64,000 nucleotides of DNA from DAOTWA01 sp034435955 (GCA_034435955.1 DAOTWA010000060.1:3886-67885), one strand, 5' to 3'; counted from the stretch's first letter, positions 8,839-18,058 are shown. Notes: generated by a model not told the origin, from the sequence alone. Made by a program: numbers and translations.

Positions 8839-10632
8839 TCAGCCGGCATCGGTGGAATTTTGATCTGCCGTAGGCCGCTCCAGCATGGCGTTGAGCAATG
8901 CGCGGGCGGCCTGCTCCGGGCCGCGCCGTTCCATGCCCGGCAGCCCTAGCTGCGTACGCACCTGGCCGACGAAGGCGCCCTGGCGAAAGAGCTGGTCGAA
9001 GTAGCGCTGCACCAATTGTTCGTGCAGCCCGGGATACTGCTGCGGCCCGAAGATGTTGGCGAAGTAGGTTTCTACCAGTCCACTGCTGGTGGTGGTACCT
9101 TTGCTCATCACCTTCCCCGCGCGGAAAACCGGCAGCGCTTCATCCGTGGACTGGAATTTTTCCAGGATGGGGTGATCCGCGTCCACCTCTTCGTAATTAT
9201 TGGCGTAGAGCACGTAATCAACCGGGAAGCCCTTAACAATATTGGCGAAGGTGGTGACCGGCAGGACCACACGCGCGTTCGTCTGGTTGGGGTTAAGGAT
9301 GATGGTGCGGTCGATCTGGCCGAAGGCGTAGCCGGGCTGGAGATCGTCCAAGCGCACGAAAGCCCCCGTCTCGGTGCCGTAACCAATGACGCGGCCCTGG
9401 TCATCGAGCGCCAGGGAGCCCATGTCATCCGCCACGATGGTGATGTCCTCGACTTTTTCGTCTCCCAGAGTGCGCATCGCTTCCAGCGTCTCGGATTTGC
9501 CCGCCCCGGTATCGCCCATCAGCAAAATGGTCACATTACCTTTTTCCCGCAGACGCAGGTTGAACAGCGCACCGTGGAATGGCAGCTTTCCGCTGCGCAT
9601 CATCTGGATGTTATGCAACGTCAGCATCATCTTTTTCAGATAGCCGAAGTAACCGAATTGATCGTGATCGGGGATGGTGGCCACCAGTATGTGGCTGGCC
9701 TCATCCTCGTAAAAGACCGTCCAGCAGTCCCCTTTATGCGGCGCAGCGTCGCCAGGTACGCCGTACAGGAACACCGCGTCCGGTTGGCGTTTGAGATCAC
9801 TGTCGTCGGCCAGCTCGAACAGATTGCTCAGCGAGAACCCCAGCTCGAAGTGGCGGATCGAGAAATATACCATGACCACCAGGGATCCTACGCGGGCGGG
9901 GTAGCACAGCCAGTCCTCTTTGGAAACGTCGACTTTTTCTAGCGGGTTCACGTCGATGCGCTCGAAAGAGCCGGTGCGCTTGTTGGTCGGCGAGCTGAAA
10001 ATTAGCGGCGGGTAGATCAACACCTGGCGGATGACTGCGATGTGGTTGAGCTTCGCCGCGATGTACGCCGGGTAAGGGATGTCGCGCGGCAGGGCGATCG
10101 CGGCGACCTCCGCGCCGGCGTGCACCTGCCGGTAAATGCGGGGGTGATTGCCGGTAATGTTCTCCTGCACCTCGCGGTAGGTGCTGCGCACCAGGTGGGT
10201 GAGCGTTTCCACGGTCTGGTTGAAGGTGCGATAAGGGTGCTGGTCGAGGCGGTCGCCTTCTGAATCGCACACGATCAGTCGGTGGAGATGGCGCCAGTAG
10301 TTGTACAGATACTCGACGAAGTCGTTGAACAGGATCGGATCGCGGAAGAACTGCTGCGAGTCGGGTACGACTTTCATCACCAGATTACCGGGCAGCTTGG
10401 CCAGATACTGAAGCGTCTCGACCAGCAGGCGCACGTCCTGGTCGCTGATTGGCGTGTGGTCGAAGATGTCCATCAGGTGAGAACCTCGGCGCGCGAGCTC
10501 CGCGACGCAGCGCTTCAGGATGGCCAGGAACAGCGAGCTGGAGAGCAGCCTGTCGGGTGTGTCACAGATGCGGTCGCGGATGCGAATAATGACTTTGCCG
10601 TCGAACAATTTGTACGAGCCGAACTCTTCCAT
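8839..10632 (-). CDS. P-loop protein related to HPr kinase / PEP carboxykinase
   Basis: A 597-residue protein whose C-terminal half carries an HPr-kinase-like core: PFHGALFNL (351-359, like the HG motif before the HprK P-loop), GDTGAGKSET (373-382, compare GDSGVGKSET in HprK), VADDMG (400-405, Walker-B-like), then GYGTETGAFVRLDDL (418-431), which is arranged like the metal/PEP-binding strand of ATP-type PEPCK. The N-terminal 340 residues match nothing I know. The start at 10632 is chosen because GGAG stands 8 bases upstream; an upstream in-frame ATG at 10662 has no such site. It is monocistronic and convergent with the phosphodiesterase-like gene, with 8 bases between stops. Kinase or carboxykinase activity is unproven. 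Confidence 0.7.
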   Translation of the reverse strand: MEEFGSYKLFDGKVIIRIRDRICDTPDRLLSSSLFLAILKRCVAELARRGSHLMDIFDHTPISDQDVRLLVETLQYLAKLPGNLVMKVVPDSQQFFRDPILFNDFVEYLYNYWRHLHRLIVCDSEGDRLDQHPYRTFNQTVETLTHLVRSTYREVQENITGNHPRIYRQVHAGAEVAAIALPRDIPYPAYIAAKLNHIAVIRQVLIYPPLIFSSPTNKRTGSFERIDVNPLEKVDVSKEDWLCYPARVGSLVVMVYFSIRHFELGFSLSNLFELADDSDLKRQPDAVFLYGVPGDAAPHKGDCWTVFYEDEASHILVATIPDHDQFGYFGYLKKMMLTLHNIQMMRSGKLPFHGALFNLRLREKGNVTILLMGDTGAGKSETLEAMRTLGDEKVEDITIVADDMGSLALDDQGRVIGYGTETGAFVRLDDLQPGYAFGQIDRTIILNPNQTNARVVLPVTTFANIVKGFPVDYVLYANNYEEVDADHPILEKFQSTDEALPVFRAGKVMSKGTTTSSGLVETYFANIFGPQQYPGLHEQLVQRYFDQLFRQGAFVGQVRTQLGLPGMERRGPEQAARALLNAMLERPTADQNSTDAG

Positions 10633-10660
10633 ACCCCATCTCCAGAATAAAATTCCCAAC

Positions 10661-10688
10661 ATTGTAACTGGTATTTCCTGGGGGTAAA
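10661..10688 (-). promoter_or_regulatory. Candidate promoter for the HPr-kinase/PEPCK-like gene
   Basis: On the reverse strand, TTTACC (10688-10683), a 16-base spacer and TACAAT (10666-10661), about 28 bases ahead of the ATG at 10632. The -35 is a weak match and the -10 a good one. Confidence 0.4.
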
Positions 10689-11275
10689 GGGATTTGCAGG
10701 TGTTTTCCTTTTTTTCATCTCAAGGGCAAGGGTAAAGGGACGGGTCTCCCCCGTACCCGCCATGAAGATCTGGTCGCCTCGGCCGGTCAAGCAGGGCGAG
10801 GTTCATGAGCCTCATTCTGACCGTTCCTGCTGTGGCCTGCCGATCTATAAAGGGGTTATATTCGTATTGGCCGCCTGGATCGCGGCCCTGATCGAGCGGC
10901 GGGTAACCGGCATCTTTCATGCAACAGAAGCCCGGAAAGGCGCTATGATGGGCGACTTAATGAGGATTTACCATGCGGCAGGCGATACCAAGACCAGCTG
11001 GAGCCGGGTGGGCGAGAATTTCCTGTCTTCAGCCGGTGCAGTCCCGTGGATCGAGTCTCACGTCTGAGCGTTGCAACGGCCCCCGAAGCATACAGCCCGT
11101 TCCGCATCGGCATTTCAGGGCATTGGCTGCCAGGCTGGTCTTGCGGACGCAGGCCGAAGCGGGACGAGCGTTACTGACGTGGGAGGGTCTGGACGCGGGT
11201 TAGAAAGCCGCTCTATGGGAGGTCTGGCGCCGGCATCCGATCGGCTAAGTAAGGTCCTGCGGCGGGAGGTGAAAC
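10689..11275. other. Long intergenic region without recognised gene
   Basis: About 590 bases between two divergently read genes. Short open frames exist (for example 10762-11067 on the plus strand) but they lack ribosome-binding sites, plausible composition and any family resemblance. I looked for SRP RNA, RNase P, tmRNA and common riboswitch cores and found none. The stretch 10960-11270 is GC-rich and holds several short self-complementary segments, so an unrecognised structured RNA cannot be excluded. Confidence 0.5.
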
Positions 11276-11860
11276 GTGACGCGCAGATTGACGTTTATGA
11301 TTGTGGTTCTGGCGTTACTGGCGGCCTGCCGTGCCATGCCGCCGGCTTCGCCGCCTGCGATGACTGTATCCCCGTTGATTTCGGCCGCGGTCACCACGCC
11401 GGCAGCTTCGCCAACTGCCATTGCGCCCATCCCTTCCGCTACCACACCGCACACCATCGCAGTCAGCATCCTGTTCCTCGACAAGAAAAAATTTGAGGCA
11501 GGAACGCCGCCTTTCGAAAGCCCAGCGGTGCGAACTGCTTCTCAAGGCGAGGATTTGCCCACTTTTATCGTGAGCGAGTATTTCAAAGGGCCTACGGCCG
11601 CTGAGCAGGCGCAGGGGCTTGAGCTGGTTACCAGCGGGTTTACGGGTTTCAAGCGGGTCGAGGTCAAAGACGGCGTGGCTCATGTCTATCTGCTGGGCGA
11701 ATGCAAGAGCGGCGGCTCGGTGTACACGATCGCCCAGCCACTCATGGCCAGCCTGCTCCGTCTGGAAGGCATCCGGGCAGTAAAGATCTACGATGCGCAG
11801 GGGCAAACCGAGCACCCGGAAGGGCAGCAGAACTCAATCCCTTTCTGCCTGGAGCCTTGA
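11276..11860 (+). CDS. GerMN-domain lipoprotein
   Basis: A 194-residue lipoprotein. The signal peptide ends in a lipobox (ALLAAC, Cys18), followed by a Thr/Pro/Ser-rich linker (about 20-60) and a GerMN domain (about 62-190). Domain marks are the early strand VSILFLD, the segment EYFKGPTAAEQAQGLEL and the later strands FKRVEVKDGVAHVYLLGEC with LL.LEGI.AVKIYD. GerMN domains occur in sporulation and cell-envelope proteins and bind an unknown ligand. The start is GTG 11276, with GGGAGGT 6 bases upstream. Nothing here suggests sporulation, so an envelope role is more likely. Confidence 0.82.
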   Translation: MTRRLTFMIVVLALLAACRAMPPASPPAMTVSPLISAAVTTPAASPTAIAPIPSATTPHTIAVSILFLDKKKFEAGTPPFESPAVRTASQGEDLPTFIVSEYFKGPTAAEQAQGLELVTSGFTGFKRVEVKDGVAHVYLLGECKSGGSVYTIAQPLMASLLRLEGIRAVKIYDAQGQTEHPEGQQNSIPFCLEP

Positions 11861-11974
11861 TACGAACCCGCCGCGCTGACGTTTTATACAATGAAATTCT
11901 TTTTGATAACGAATTTATACCGGAATGCCGGCTTTTTATTGAATGGTTTGCTGGCCAATCTATTGGGGGTTGGT

Positions 11975-13666
11975 ATGGTCGTTGATGAGGGGGTTCGAAG
12001 CGATCTGACGGAAACCCGGCGCAACAAGAAGAAAGGCAGAAACCCGCCGATGGGAATTTCTGTCGCCCTGGTCGAAAAAGCGATCGACATCATCTATCGT
12101 TATCGCCTGGCTGAGCCGCGCGGTTTCGAATACATCAACCCAGCCGTGCAGACGATTCTGGGCTACACCCCTGACGAAATCTACGCCGACCCCGATCTCC
12201 TCTTCCGCGCCGTCCACCCGGAAGATCTGCCCCTGTTGGAAAATCGTTTGAAATGGGAAGGGAATGCGGATGCGGTCGTAATACGCTGGCTGGCGAAGGA
12301 TGGGCGCACGGTCTGGTTGGAGCACCGCGATGTCCCCATCCGGGATAAGCAAGGCAGCCTTATGGCCGGCGAGGGCGTCGCGCGGGATATCACCCAACAG
12401 GTGTTGAGCCAGCAGGCCCTTGCCCGCTCGGAGGAGCTCTTCAACCGCATATTCAACGCCAATCCGGTCTGCATGAGCATTGCCTCGCTGGCTGACGGCC
12501 GTGTGATCGAGGTGAATCGTCGCTTTTGCGAACTGCTGTCCCTTACGCGTGAGGAGGTTATCGGCCGTACACTCAGTGAGCTCGAAATCTGGGTTGACCC
12601 CAAAGAAGCAGAAGCTTTGCTTGCCCGTTTAGTAGAGGAAGGCAGGGTCGGCGAAGCCGAGAGCCTCTTCAGGAGAAAAAGCGGGGAGAAGCTCATTGGG
12701 CTGGTCTCCTTGGAAACCATCGATCTGCAGGGAGAAGCCTGCATCCTGGCCGCGATCTGGGACATCACAGAACGCAAGCGCACCGAGAAATTGTTGCAAT
12801 GGCGGGAGAAAAAGTTCCGCCTGCTTTACGAGGACGCCCCACTCGGCTACCAGTTGTTGGGGCGCGACGGCACCATTCTGGAGGTCAATCAGACCTGGCT
12901 TGAACTGGTGGGCTACGAGCGAAGCGAAGTGATCGGGCGTTGGTTCGGGGATTTCCTCACGCCTGAATCGGCCGAGTATTTCCATATGGAGCTGGGTGGG
13001 TATTTTGCGACTGGCAAAGTCTCGGGGGTCGAATTCGAGCTGGTTTGCAAGGATGGCAACACCCTGCTCACCACCATGACCGGACACATTGCGCACACCG
13101 ATTCTGGCCAGATCCCCCAAATGCATTGCATCCTGTACGATATTACCGATCGCAAGGTCACCGAGGACAAGCTGCGCTTTATCAGCACCCATGATACTCT
13201 GACGAACCTGTACAACCGCTCATATTTCGAGGAAGTGGTCAACCGTTGTCAGCAGAGCGGCCAGTATCCTATCAGCGTGGTGATCGCCGATGTCGATGGG
13301 CTGAAAGCCGTGAATGACAGCCTGGGGCACGCAGCCGGGGATGAGGTGCTTTGCCGGGCGGCAAACGCTCTGAGGGCAGCCTTCCGTGACAACGATGTGA
13401 TTGCCCGCACAGGCGGCGACGAATTTGCCGTACTCATCCCTAACGCTGATGCAGCAGTCGCCAGTCAGGCTATCGGGCGGGTGCGCACCTTCCTTGAGGC
13501 GCAGAACCGCTCGCGGCCTGAGCTGCCCATCAGCCTGTCCATTGGCGCGGCCACTGCGGAGGATGCCGCCCATCTGCAGGCGGTCATCGCCGAAGCCGAC
13601 CGCATGATGTATCGCGAGAAGCTCCGTCACCGCGAGGTTCTCGGGAAGACGAAGAAGAGGAAATAG
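11975..13666 (+). CDS. Multi-PAS diguanylate cyclase (GGDEF)
   Basis: A protein of about 564 residues with three PAS-like sensory domains (roughly 28-145, 150-270 and 275-390, with PAC signatures such as WDITERKRTE and YDITDRKVTEDKL) and a C-terminal GGDEF domain (about 400-555). The catalytic GGDEF is intact (480-484) and an RDND allosteric I-site lies exactly five residues before it, so the enzyme should make cyclic di-GMP and be inhibited by it. No membrane segment is clear, so it is probably a cytoplasmic sensor of a bound ligand or redox cofactor. The start is uncertain: ATG 11975 follows a G-rich stretch; 11891 and 12050 are alternatives. Confidence 0.88.
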   Translation: MVVDEGVRSDLTETRRNKKKGRNPPMGISVALVEKAIDIIYRYRLAEPRGFEYINPAVQTILGYTPDEIYADPDLLFRAVHPEDLPLLENRLKWEGNADAVVIRWLAKDGRTVWLEHRDVPIRDKQGSLMAGEGVARDITQQVLSQQALARSEELFNRIFNANPVCMSIASLADGRVIEVNRRFCELLSLTREEVIGRTLSELEIWVDPKEAEALLARLVEEGRVGEAESLFRRKSGEKLIGLVSLETIDLQGEACILAAIWDITERKRTEKLLQWREKKFRLLYEDAPLGYQLLGRDGTILEVNQTWLELVGYERSEVIGRWFGDFLTPESAEYFHMELGGYFATGKVSGVEFELVCKDGNTLLTTMTGHIAHTDSGQIPQMHCILYDITDRKVTEDKLRFISTHDTLTNLYNRSYFEEVVNRCQQSGQYPISVVIADVDGLKAVNDSLGHAAGDEVLCRAANALRAAFRDNDVIARTGGDEFAVLIPNADAAVASQAIGRVRTFLEAQNRSRPELPISLSIGAATAEDAAHLQAVIAEADRMMYREKLRHREVLGKTKKRK

Positions 13667-13710
13667 GGACAGATTATTCTGCCCCAGGCGCGGAGTTTCT
13701 GCTGGCGAGC

Positions 13711-15435
13711 CTATCCCCCGCGATTTTTGAGCCAGGCGAGCTGCTTTTCCACCGGCCAGGCGTTGATCACCGCCTCCGGAGTGACCCATGCGCGTCGGGC
13801 GATGGCCACGCCAAAAAACGCCAGGTCGAAGTCGGCCGGGGAATGCGCATCGCTGTTGATGGTGAGCAGAATTCCCAGCTCCATCGCGCGGCGGGCGTTG
13901 GTATCATCCAGGTCCAGGCGGGCGGGATGGGCATTGATTTCCAGCGCCACGCCGTGCTTTTTGGCCTCACTGAAGACCGCCTCCAGGTCCAGGTCGGCCC
14001 CTTCGCGGTTGGGAAATAGCCGCCCGGTGGGGTGGGCGATGATGTCGACATGCGGGTTGCGGATGGCGGCGATCATCCGGGCTGTGACCTGATCGCGCGG
14101 CTGGCGCAGACTGGTATGCACCGACGCCAGCACGATGTCCAGTTTGGCCAGCACCTCGTCGGGGTAATCCAGGCGCCCATCGGCGCGGATTTCGACTTCG
14201 GCCCCTTGCAAGATGCGGATGCTATCGCCCAGCTCTTCCTGAGCGGCGTCGATCTCCGCGCGCTGCCTGGCCAGATCCTCGATTTTTACTCCCCCCGTCA
14301 CGCCCAGGCTGGGAGTGTGGTCGGTAATCGCCAGCAGCTTGAAGCCGCGCTCGCGAGCGGCCTTTGCCATTTCCAGGATGCTCAATTTGCCGTCCGACCA
14401 TTTGGAGTGGGTCTGCAGGTCGGAAATCAGGTCATCGTGGGTGATCAGGCGCGGTAACTTGCCGGCTTTCGCCGCCTGCACCTCGCCGTGATCCTCGCGC
14501 AGCTCGGGCGGAATCCACTGCAGGCCGAGCGTCTCGTACACCTTCTCTTCATTGTCGCACAGAATCTCAGAGCCATCCTTGCGCTGGAAACTGTGTTCAG
14601 ACAATGACAGGCCCATGGTGAGGGCCAGTTCGCGCAATCGCACGTTATGATCCTTTGAACCGGTGGCGTATACCAGGGCGGTGCCGAAGCGTTCTGGCGG
14701 ATGGATCCAGATTTGTGAGCGCAGGCCGTTGGCGAATTCCACGCTCGATTTCGTCTCTCCGGATGCCAGCACGCGCACTACATCCTTCCGCCCGGTGAAG
14801 GCGGCCATCACCGGGCCGGGATTCTTGGAGGCTACCAGCAAATCGATGTCACCTACTGTGGAACGCATCCGCCGCAGCGAGCCAGCCGGCTCCGCCGCTA
14901 CCACCCCGGGGAGCTTGCGCAGGAAGGCGAGCAGCTCCTGGGCCAGGGGCCAGGCTTCGCCGATGGGTATGCGATCTCCGCGCCGCGCCAAAGCTTCGAG
15001 GCCGGCCAGGATGCGCGCTTCGGATTTCTCGCCCATGCCGGGCAACGAACGCAGCTTGCCCTCGCGCGCGGCAGCCTCAAGCCCCGCCAGGTCGGTTATC
15101 CCCAGCTCCTTCCAGAACAGGGCGGCTTTGCGCGGCCCAACGTCGGGCACCTGCAGCAATTCGGTCAGGCTGGGCGGAACCTCGGTTTTGAGGCGCTCCA
15201 GGAACTCCAGTTTGCCGGTGGAAAGCAGCTCATCGATTTTCTCGGCGATTGCCTTGCCGACACCCGGAATTTCCTCCAGACGGCCTTCTTTCCACAGCTC
15301 GTTGACGTCTTGGGTCAGGTTGTTCAGGCTGTCGGCGACTTTACGGTAAGCCAGAACCTTATAGACGACCTCGCCCTTAATTTCGAGCAGGTCGGCGATT
15401 AACTTGAATTGGTCGGCCAGTTCACGGTTGTTCAT
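13711..15435 (-). CDS. polX: DNA polymerase/3'-5' exonuclease PolX
   Basis: A 574-residue family X polymerase with the bacterial layout: helix-hairpin-helix region (about 45-130, PGVGKAIAEKI and PDVGPRKAALFWKELGI), nucleotidyltransferase site (AGSLRRMRSTVGDIDLL, with the paired Asp near 195-197) and a C-terminal PHP phosphoesterase domain (about 335-570). PHP motifs include DLQTHSKWSDG, LAITDHTPSLGV, EVEIRADG, ASVHTS, HPTGRLFPNREG and NSDAHSP. The Gln in place of the first PHP His is also known in Thermus-type PolX. It acts in base-excision gap filling and end trimming. It is a single-gene unit on the reverse strand. Confidence 0.95.
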   Translation of the reverse strand: MNNRELADQFKLIADLLEIKGEVVYKVLAYRKVADSLNNLTQDVNELWKEGRLEEIPGVGKAIAEKIDELLSTGKLEFLERLKTEVPPSLTELLQVPDVGPRKAALFWKELGITDLAGLEAAAREGKLRSLPGMGEKSEARILAGLEALARRGDRIPIGEAWPLAQELLAFLRKLPGVVAAEPAGSLRRMRSTVGDIDLLVASKNPGPVMAAFTGRKDVVRVLASGETKSSVEFANGLRSQIWIHPPERFGTALVYATGSKDHNVRLRELALTMGLSLSEHSFQRKDGSEILCDNEEKVYETLGLQWIPPELREDHGEVQAAKAGKLPRLITHDDLISDLQTHSKWSDGKLSILEMAKAARERGFKLLAITDHTPSLGVTGGVKIEDLARQRAEIDAAQEELGDSIRILQGAEVEIRADGRLDYPDEVLAKLDIVLASVHTSLRQPRDQVTARMIAAIRNPHVDIIAHPTGRLFPNREGADLDLEAVFSEAKKHGVALEINAHPARLDLDDTNARRAMELGILLTINSDAHSPADFDLAFFGVAIARRAWVTPEAVINAWPVEKQLAWLKNRGG

Positions 15436-15510
15436 GCCAGCCTCCTGTTAATATTGTAACCGGTCTGGCCCGTTTTGAAACCGTTATTGCGCGAACAACG
15501 CTGCCCCAGA

Positions 15511-16332
15511 TTAGCGCTTAGCCAGTGTTCGTGCATAAAACCGCAGCAGCCGTTCCCAGGCGTCGGCAGCCGCATCCGGTCGGTAAGTGGCCGGATTGGT
15601 GTCGTTGAAGAAGGCGTGCCCAGCGCCCGGGTAAATGCGCATTTCGAAGTCTTTTTTATAATCCACCATGGCTTTCACCAGCTGGTCGAGGTATTGGTTA
15701 ATGCGCAGGTCCTCGGCGCCGTATACCCCCAACACTGGCCCGGTGATACGTTCGACACGCTCGATGGGTTCCGGATTCTCTCCATAAAAAACAGCGCATG
15801 CTGCCAGCGGCGTTACACAGGCCAGCCGGATGGAAATTCCTCCGCCAAAGCAGAACCCAACGCTGCCAATGCGGTCAGGGGAGATGAAAGACTGGGCTTT
15901 GAGATAAGCCACCGCGGCGGCCAGATCTTCGGCCAGATCGTCGCGCAGAGATGGGCCGAAAATCAACGGTATCACCCGCCCAAGGCTCCCGCGTTGACCC
16001 TCGGACAACGAGGCGAGCTGCGCTTGCAGAAAAACCGGATCACGGCGTTGCTCTGGCGGAAAATTGGCGGCGAACTGATACACGGCGTTGATCGAAGCGG
16101 ACGTGAGCACGCCGTCCAGATCGGGGCGGGAGAAAAGGTCGGGGGCCAGCGCAGCATAACCCTGGCGCGCCAGGCGCGCAGCCACATCCCGGTGGTGGCC
16201 GGTCAGTCCGTAAATCTCGTGAATCACGATTACACCGGGGACAGGCTCAGGCGTATCGGGACGCGCCAGAAAGCCGCGCATGCTCCCTCGGCCGGTGGTG
16301 AATGTGATCTCGCTGGAGATCAGTTCGGGCAT
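15511..16332 (-). CDS. Dienelactone hydrolase family protein
   Basis: A 273-residue alpha/beta hydrolase. The nucleophile elbow is GFCFGGG with Cys as nucleophile, as in dienelactone hydrolase (carboxymethylenebutenolidase). The Asp is in GVYGAEDLRI and the His in PGAGHAFFND, and the N-terminal HEIYGLTGHHRDVAARLA region is characteristic. Family members hydrolyse lactone or ester bonds in ring-cleavage products, though many are generalist esterases. The start at 16332 is chosen because AGGAG lies 8 bases upstream; an in-frame ATG at 16479 would add a 49-residue extension with no family match. It is read away from the ArsA genes. Confidence 0.88.
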   Translation of the reverse strand: MPELISSEITFTTGRGSMRGFLARPDTPEPVPGVIVIHEIYGLTGHHRDVAARLARQGYAALAPDLFSRPDLDGVLTSASINAVYQFAANFPPEQRRDPVFLQAQLASLSEGQRGSLGRVIPLIFGPSLRDDLAEDLAAAVAYLKAQSFISPDRIGSVGFCFGGGISIRLACVTPLAACAVFYGENPEPIERVERITGPVLGVYGAEDLRINQYLDQLVKAMVDYKKDFEMRIYPGAGHAFFNDTNPATYRPDAAADAWERLLRFYARTLAKR

Positions 16333-16558
16333 GAAAACATCTCCTGCAAAGGAATGGGTTGGCCGGATGGTCATTTGCCTCTCGGTCCGGCCATAGGTTG
16401 TTCTGAACGATGGTCTATTATAAGCTTGTCGGATTAATAAGGTCTTAATTGAAATAATCGGTTTATAACTCACGACCAATGCCCAAACAAGGTGAAAATG
16501 ACGTGGGCGGGCTGAGGATCAGCGGCAAGGGATAAAACCTTTCGCTAAGACCAGCGCC

Positions 16559-16855
16559 TTGCTAGAAGGCCACAATCAAGCATGTTTGGGATGCTTGGTT
16601 CCTTTGTACTTTACATATTGGATCATCGATGTGCCCATCTCCGGCTACGTGGTCAACCGCGTGATACCGCGCGAGCTTCTCCGTCAGGATATTCCCGCTT
16701 ATCTACGCAACCGCATCGAAATGCAGGATCGCTATCTGCAGCAGATCGACGAGATGTTTGGCAGCCGGGTACTGGCCCAGGTACCCGAATTGGAGCGGGA
16801 CGTCACCGGGCTGGCGATGATCGAGCGCCTGGCCGAAATTATGTATGGTGAATGA
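16559..16855 (+). pseudogene. ArsA-like ATPase, C-terminal remnant
   Basis: About the last 76 residues of this frame (from roughly 16627) align with the C-terminus of the complete ArsA-like protein just downstream: VPISGYVVNRVIP against IPIGGVIVNMLID, RNRIEMQDRYL against RNRVAMQDRYM, and VPELERDVTGL against VPLYESEVRGL. The P-loop, switch regions and everything before them (about 250 residues) are absent, and the 200 bases upstream hold nothing like them. The two copies are only moderately similar, so this looks like the tail of an old tandem paralogue that lost its front. The only start in frame is a TTG without a clear ribosome-binding site. Confidence 0.65.
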
Positions 16856-16865
16856 GGGTCCAGAC

Positions 16866-17855
16866 ATGGGAAAGGGAATTGACGTATCGATGCAGGATTT
16901 TGTGCGCGAACATCCGGGCCTGCGCTATGTGTTCTTCGGCGGTAAGGGTGGGGTGGGCAAGACCGTGATGGCGGGCAGCACAGCTTTATGGCTCGCCCGT
17001 CAGGGCAAGCGCGTCATGCTGGCTTCCACCAATCCGGTCCACAGCCTGAGCGGATTGCTCGGCCAGGATGTTTTCGGTAAACCGACGCTGGTGGAGGACA
17101 CGACCAACCTGTGGGCCTACGAGATCGACACACGAGATACCATCGAGCGCTCCAAGCAGGAGATCCGCGATAAGATCCAGTGGTTCCTCAAGTTTGCCGA
17201 CATCTCGACCAAGGCGGACGAGTTCGTCGAATCAGCGACAATGAACCCCGCTTTCGAAGAATCGGCCATGTTCGAGAATATGGTCGATCTCATGCTGAAA
17301 AACGATTACGATGTGTACGTGTTCGACACCGCTCCCACCGCAAATGCCCGGCGCCTGCTGGGGATGTCCAGGGTGTATTCGCTGTGGGTCAACAAGATGC
17401 TTAAAAGTCGCGAGGAAGCCCGCAGTCTGCGCGAGATGCTTTCCTTCACCAAAAAGAAGGAGGCCGACCCGCTCATGGATTACCTGGTCTCTTTCCGCGA
17501 CCGTATGGGAAAAGCCAGAGAACTGCTGACCGATCCCGAGAAGACTGCCTTCTTCTTTGTCACTCTGCCCGAGGCGCTGCCCATCGCCGTCATCACGCGC
17601 TTCATCGGCTGGTTCCGCGACTTTGGCATCCCTATCGGCGGCGTGATCGTCAATATGCTCATCGACAAGAGCCAGGTTAGAGTCGACGCGCCAGATTTTG
17701 TCCGCAACCGGGTGGCCATGCAAGACCGATATATGGACGACATCTGGGAGAAATTCGATCGCATGGTGCGCTCGACCGTGCCCCTCTATGAAAGCGAAGT
17801 GCGCGGCCTGCCGTCGATCGCCCGCGCGGCTGACCGCTTGTTTGCCGCCCAGTGA
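16866..17855 (+). CDS. ArsA family ATPase
   Basis: A 329-residue single-domain ArsA/Get3-type ATPase. It has the deviant P-loop GGKGGVGKT near residue 25, the switch segment STNPVHSLSGLLGQD (compare STDPAHSLSD), the DTAPTANARRLL switch II region, and the conserved VDAPDFVRNRVAMQDRY and VPLYESEVRGL C-terminal motifs. The family includes the arsenite-efflux ATPase and tail-anchored-protein targeting factors. No arsB, arsR or arsenic gene is nearby, so arsenic export is not supported, and the role in Chloroflexota is unknown. ATG 16866 has GAGGG 8 bases before it; 16845 is an alternative. A truncated relative lies directly upstream. Confidence 0.88.
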   Translation: MGKGIDVSMQDFVREHPGLRYVFFGGKGGVGKTVMAGSTALWLARQGKRVMLASTNPVHSLSGLLGQDVFGKPTLVEDTTNLWAYEIDTRDTIERSKQEIRDKIQWFLKFADISTKADEFVESATMNPAFEESAMFENMVDLMLKNDYDVYVFDTAPTANARRLLGMSRVYSLWVNKMLKSREEARSLREMLSFTKKKEADPLMDYLVSFRDRMGKARELLTDPEKTAFFFVTLPEALPIAVITRFIGWFRDFGIPIGGVIVNMLIDKSQVRVDAPDFVRNRVAMQDRYMDDIWEKFDRMVRSTVPLYESEVRGLPSIARAADRLFAAQ

Positions 17856-18004
17856 AGGGTCTTCTCCCGCCGGGAGAGTAAACTCGAAGCCATCCGTGCT
17901 TTTTCTTGTGAGGTACCCTGTGAGGGTCAGGCTGCTCCCACAGGGTATCTTCTTTGTCTGTCTGAGTTGGGGTGGAGCAGAGGCGAAGGGTTTCGATGTG
18001 GGCC

Positions 18005-18032
18005 TTGACCTTCGCCAAGTTGCCGCTAAAAT
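18005..18032 (+). promoter_or_regulatory. Sigma-70-type promoter for the SixA gene
   Basis: TTGACC (18005-18010), a 16-base spacer and TAAAAT (18027-18032). A start near 18039 leaves a 20-base leader that contains the GGAGG ribosome-binding site before the TTG start at 18059. Confidence 0.55.
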
Positions 18033-18058
18033 AATGGAAAAGGGTGGCGGAGGAAGGT

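Noticed and set aside
9016..9942. A 308-codon frame opposite the HPr-kinase-like gene
   Set aside because: It is the antisense shadow of a well-supported gene in GC-rich DNA; its protein shows no domain.
10762..11067. A 101-codon open frame in the gene-free stretch
   Set aside because: No ribosome-binding site, no family resemblance and an unusual amino-acid mix. It is more likely chance.
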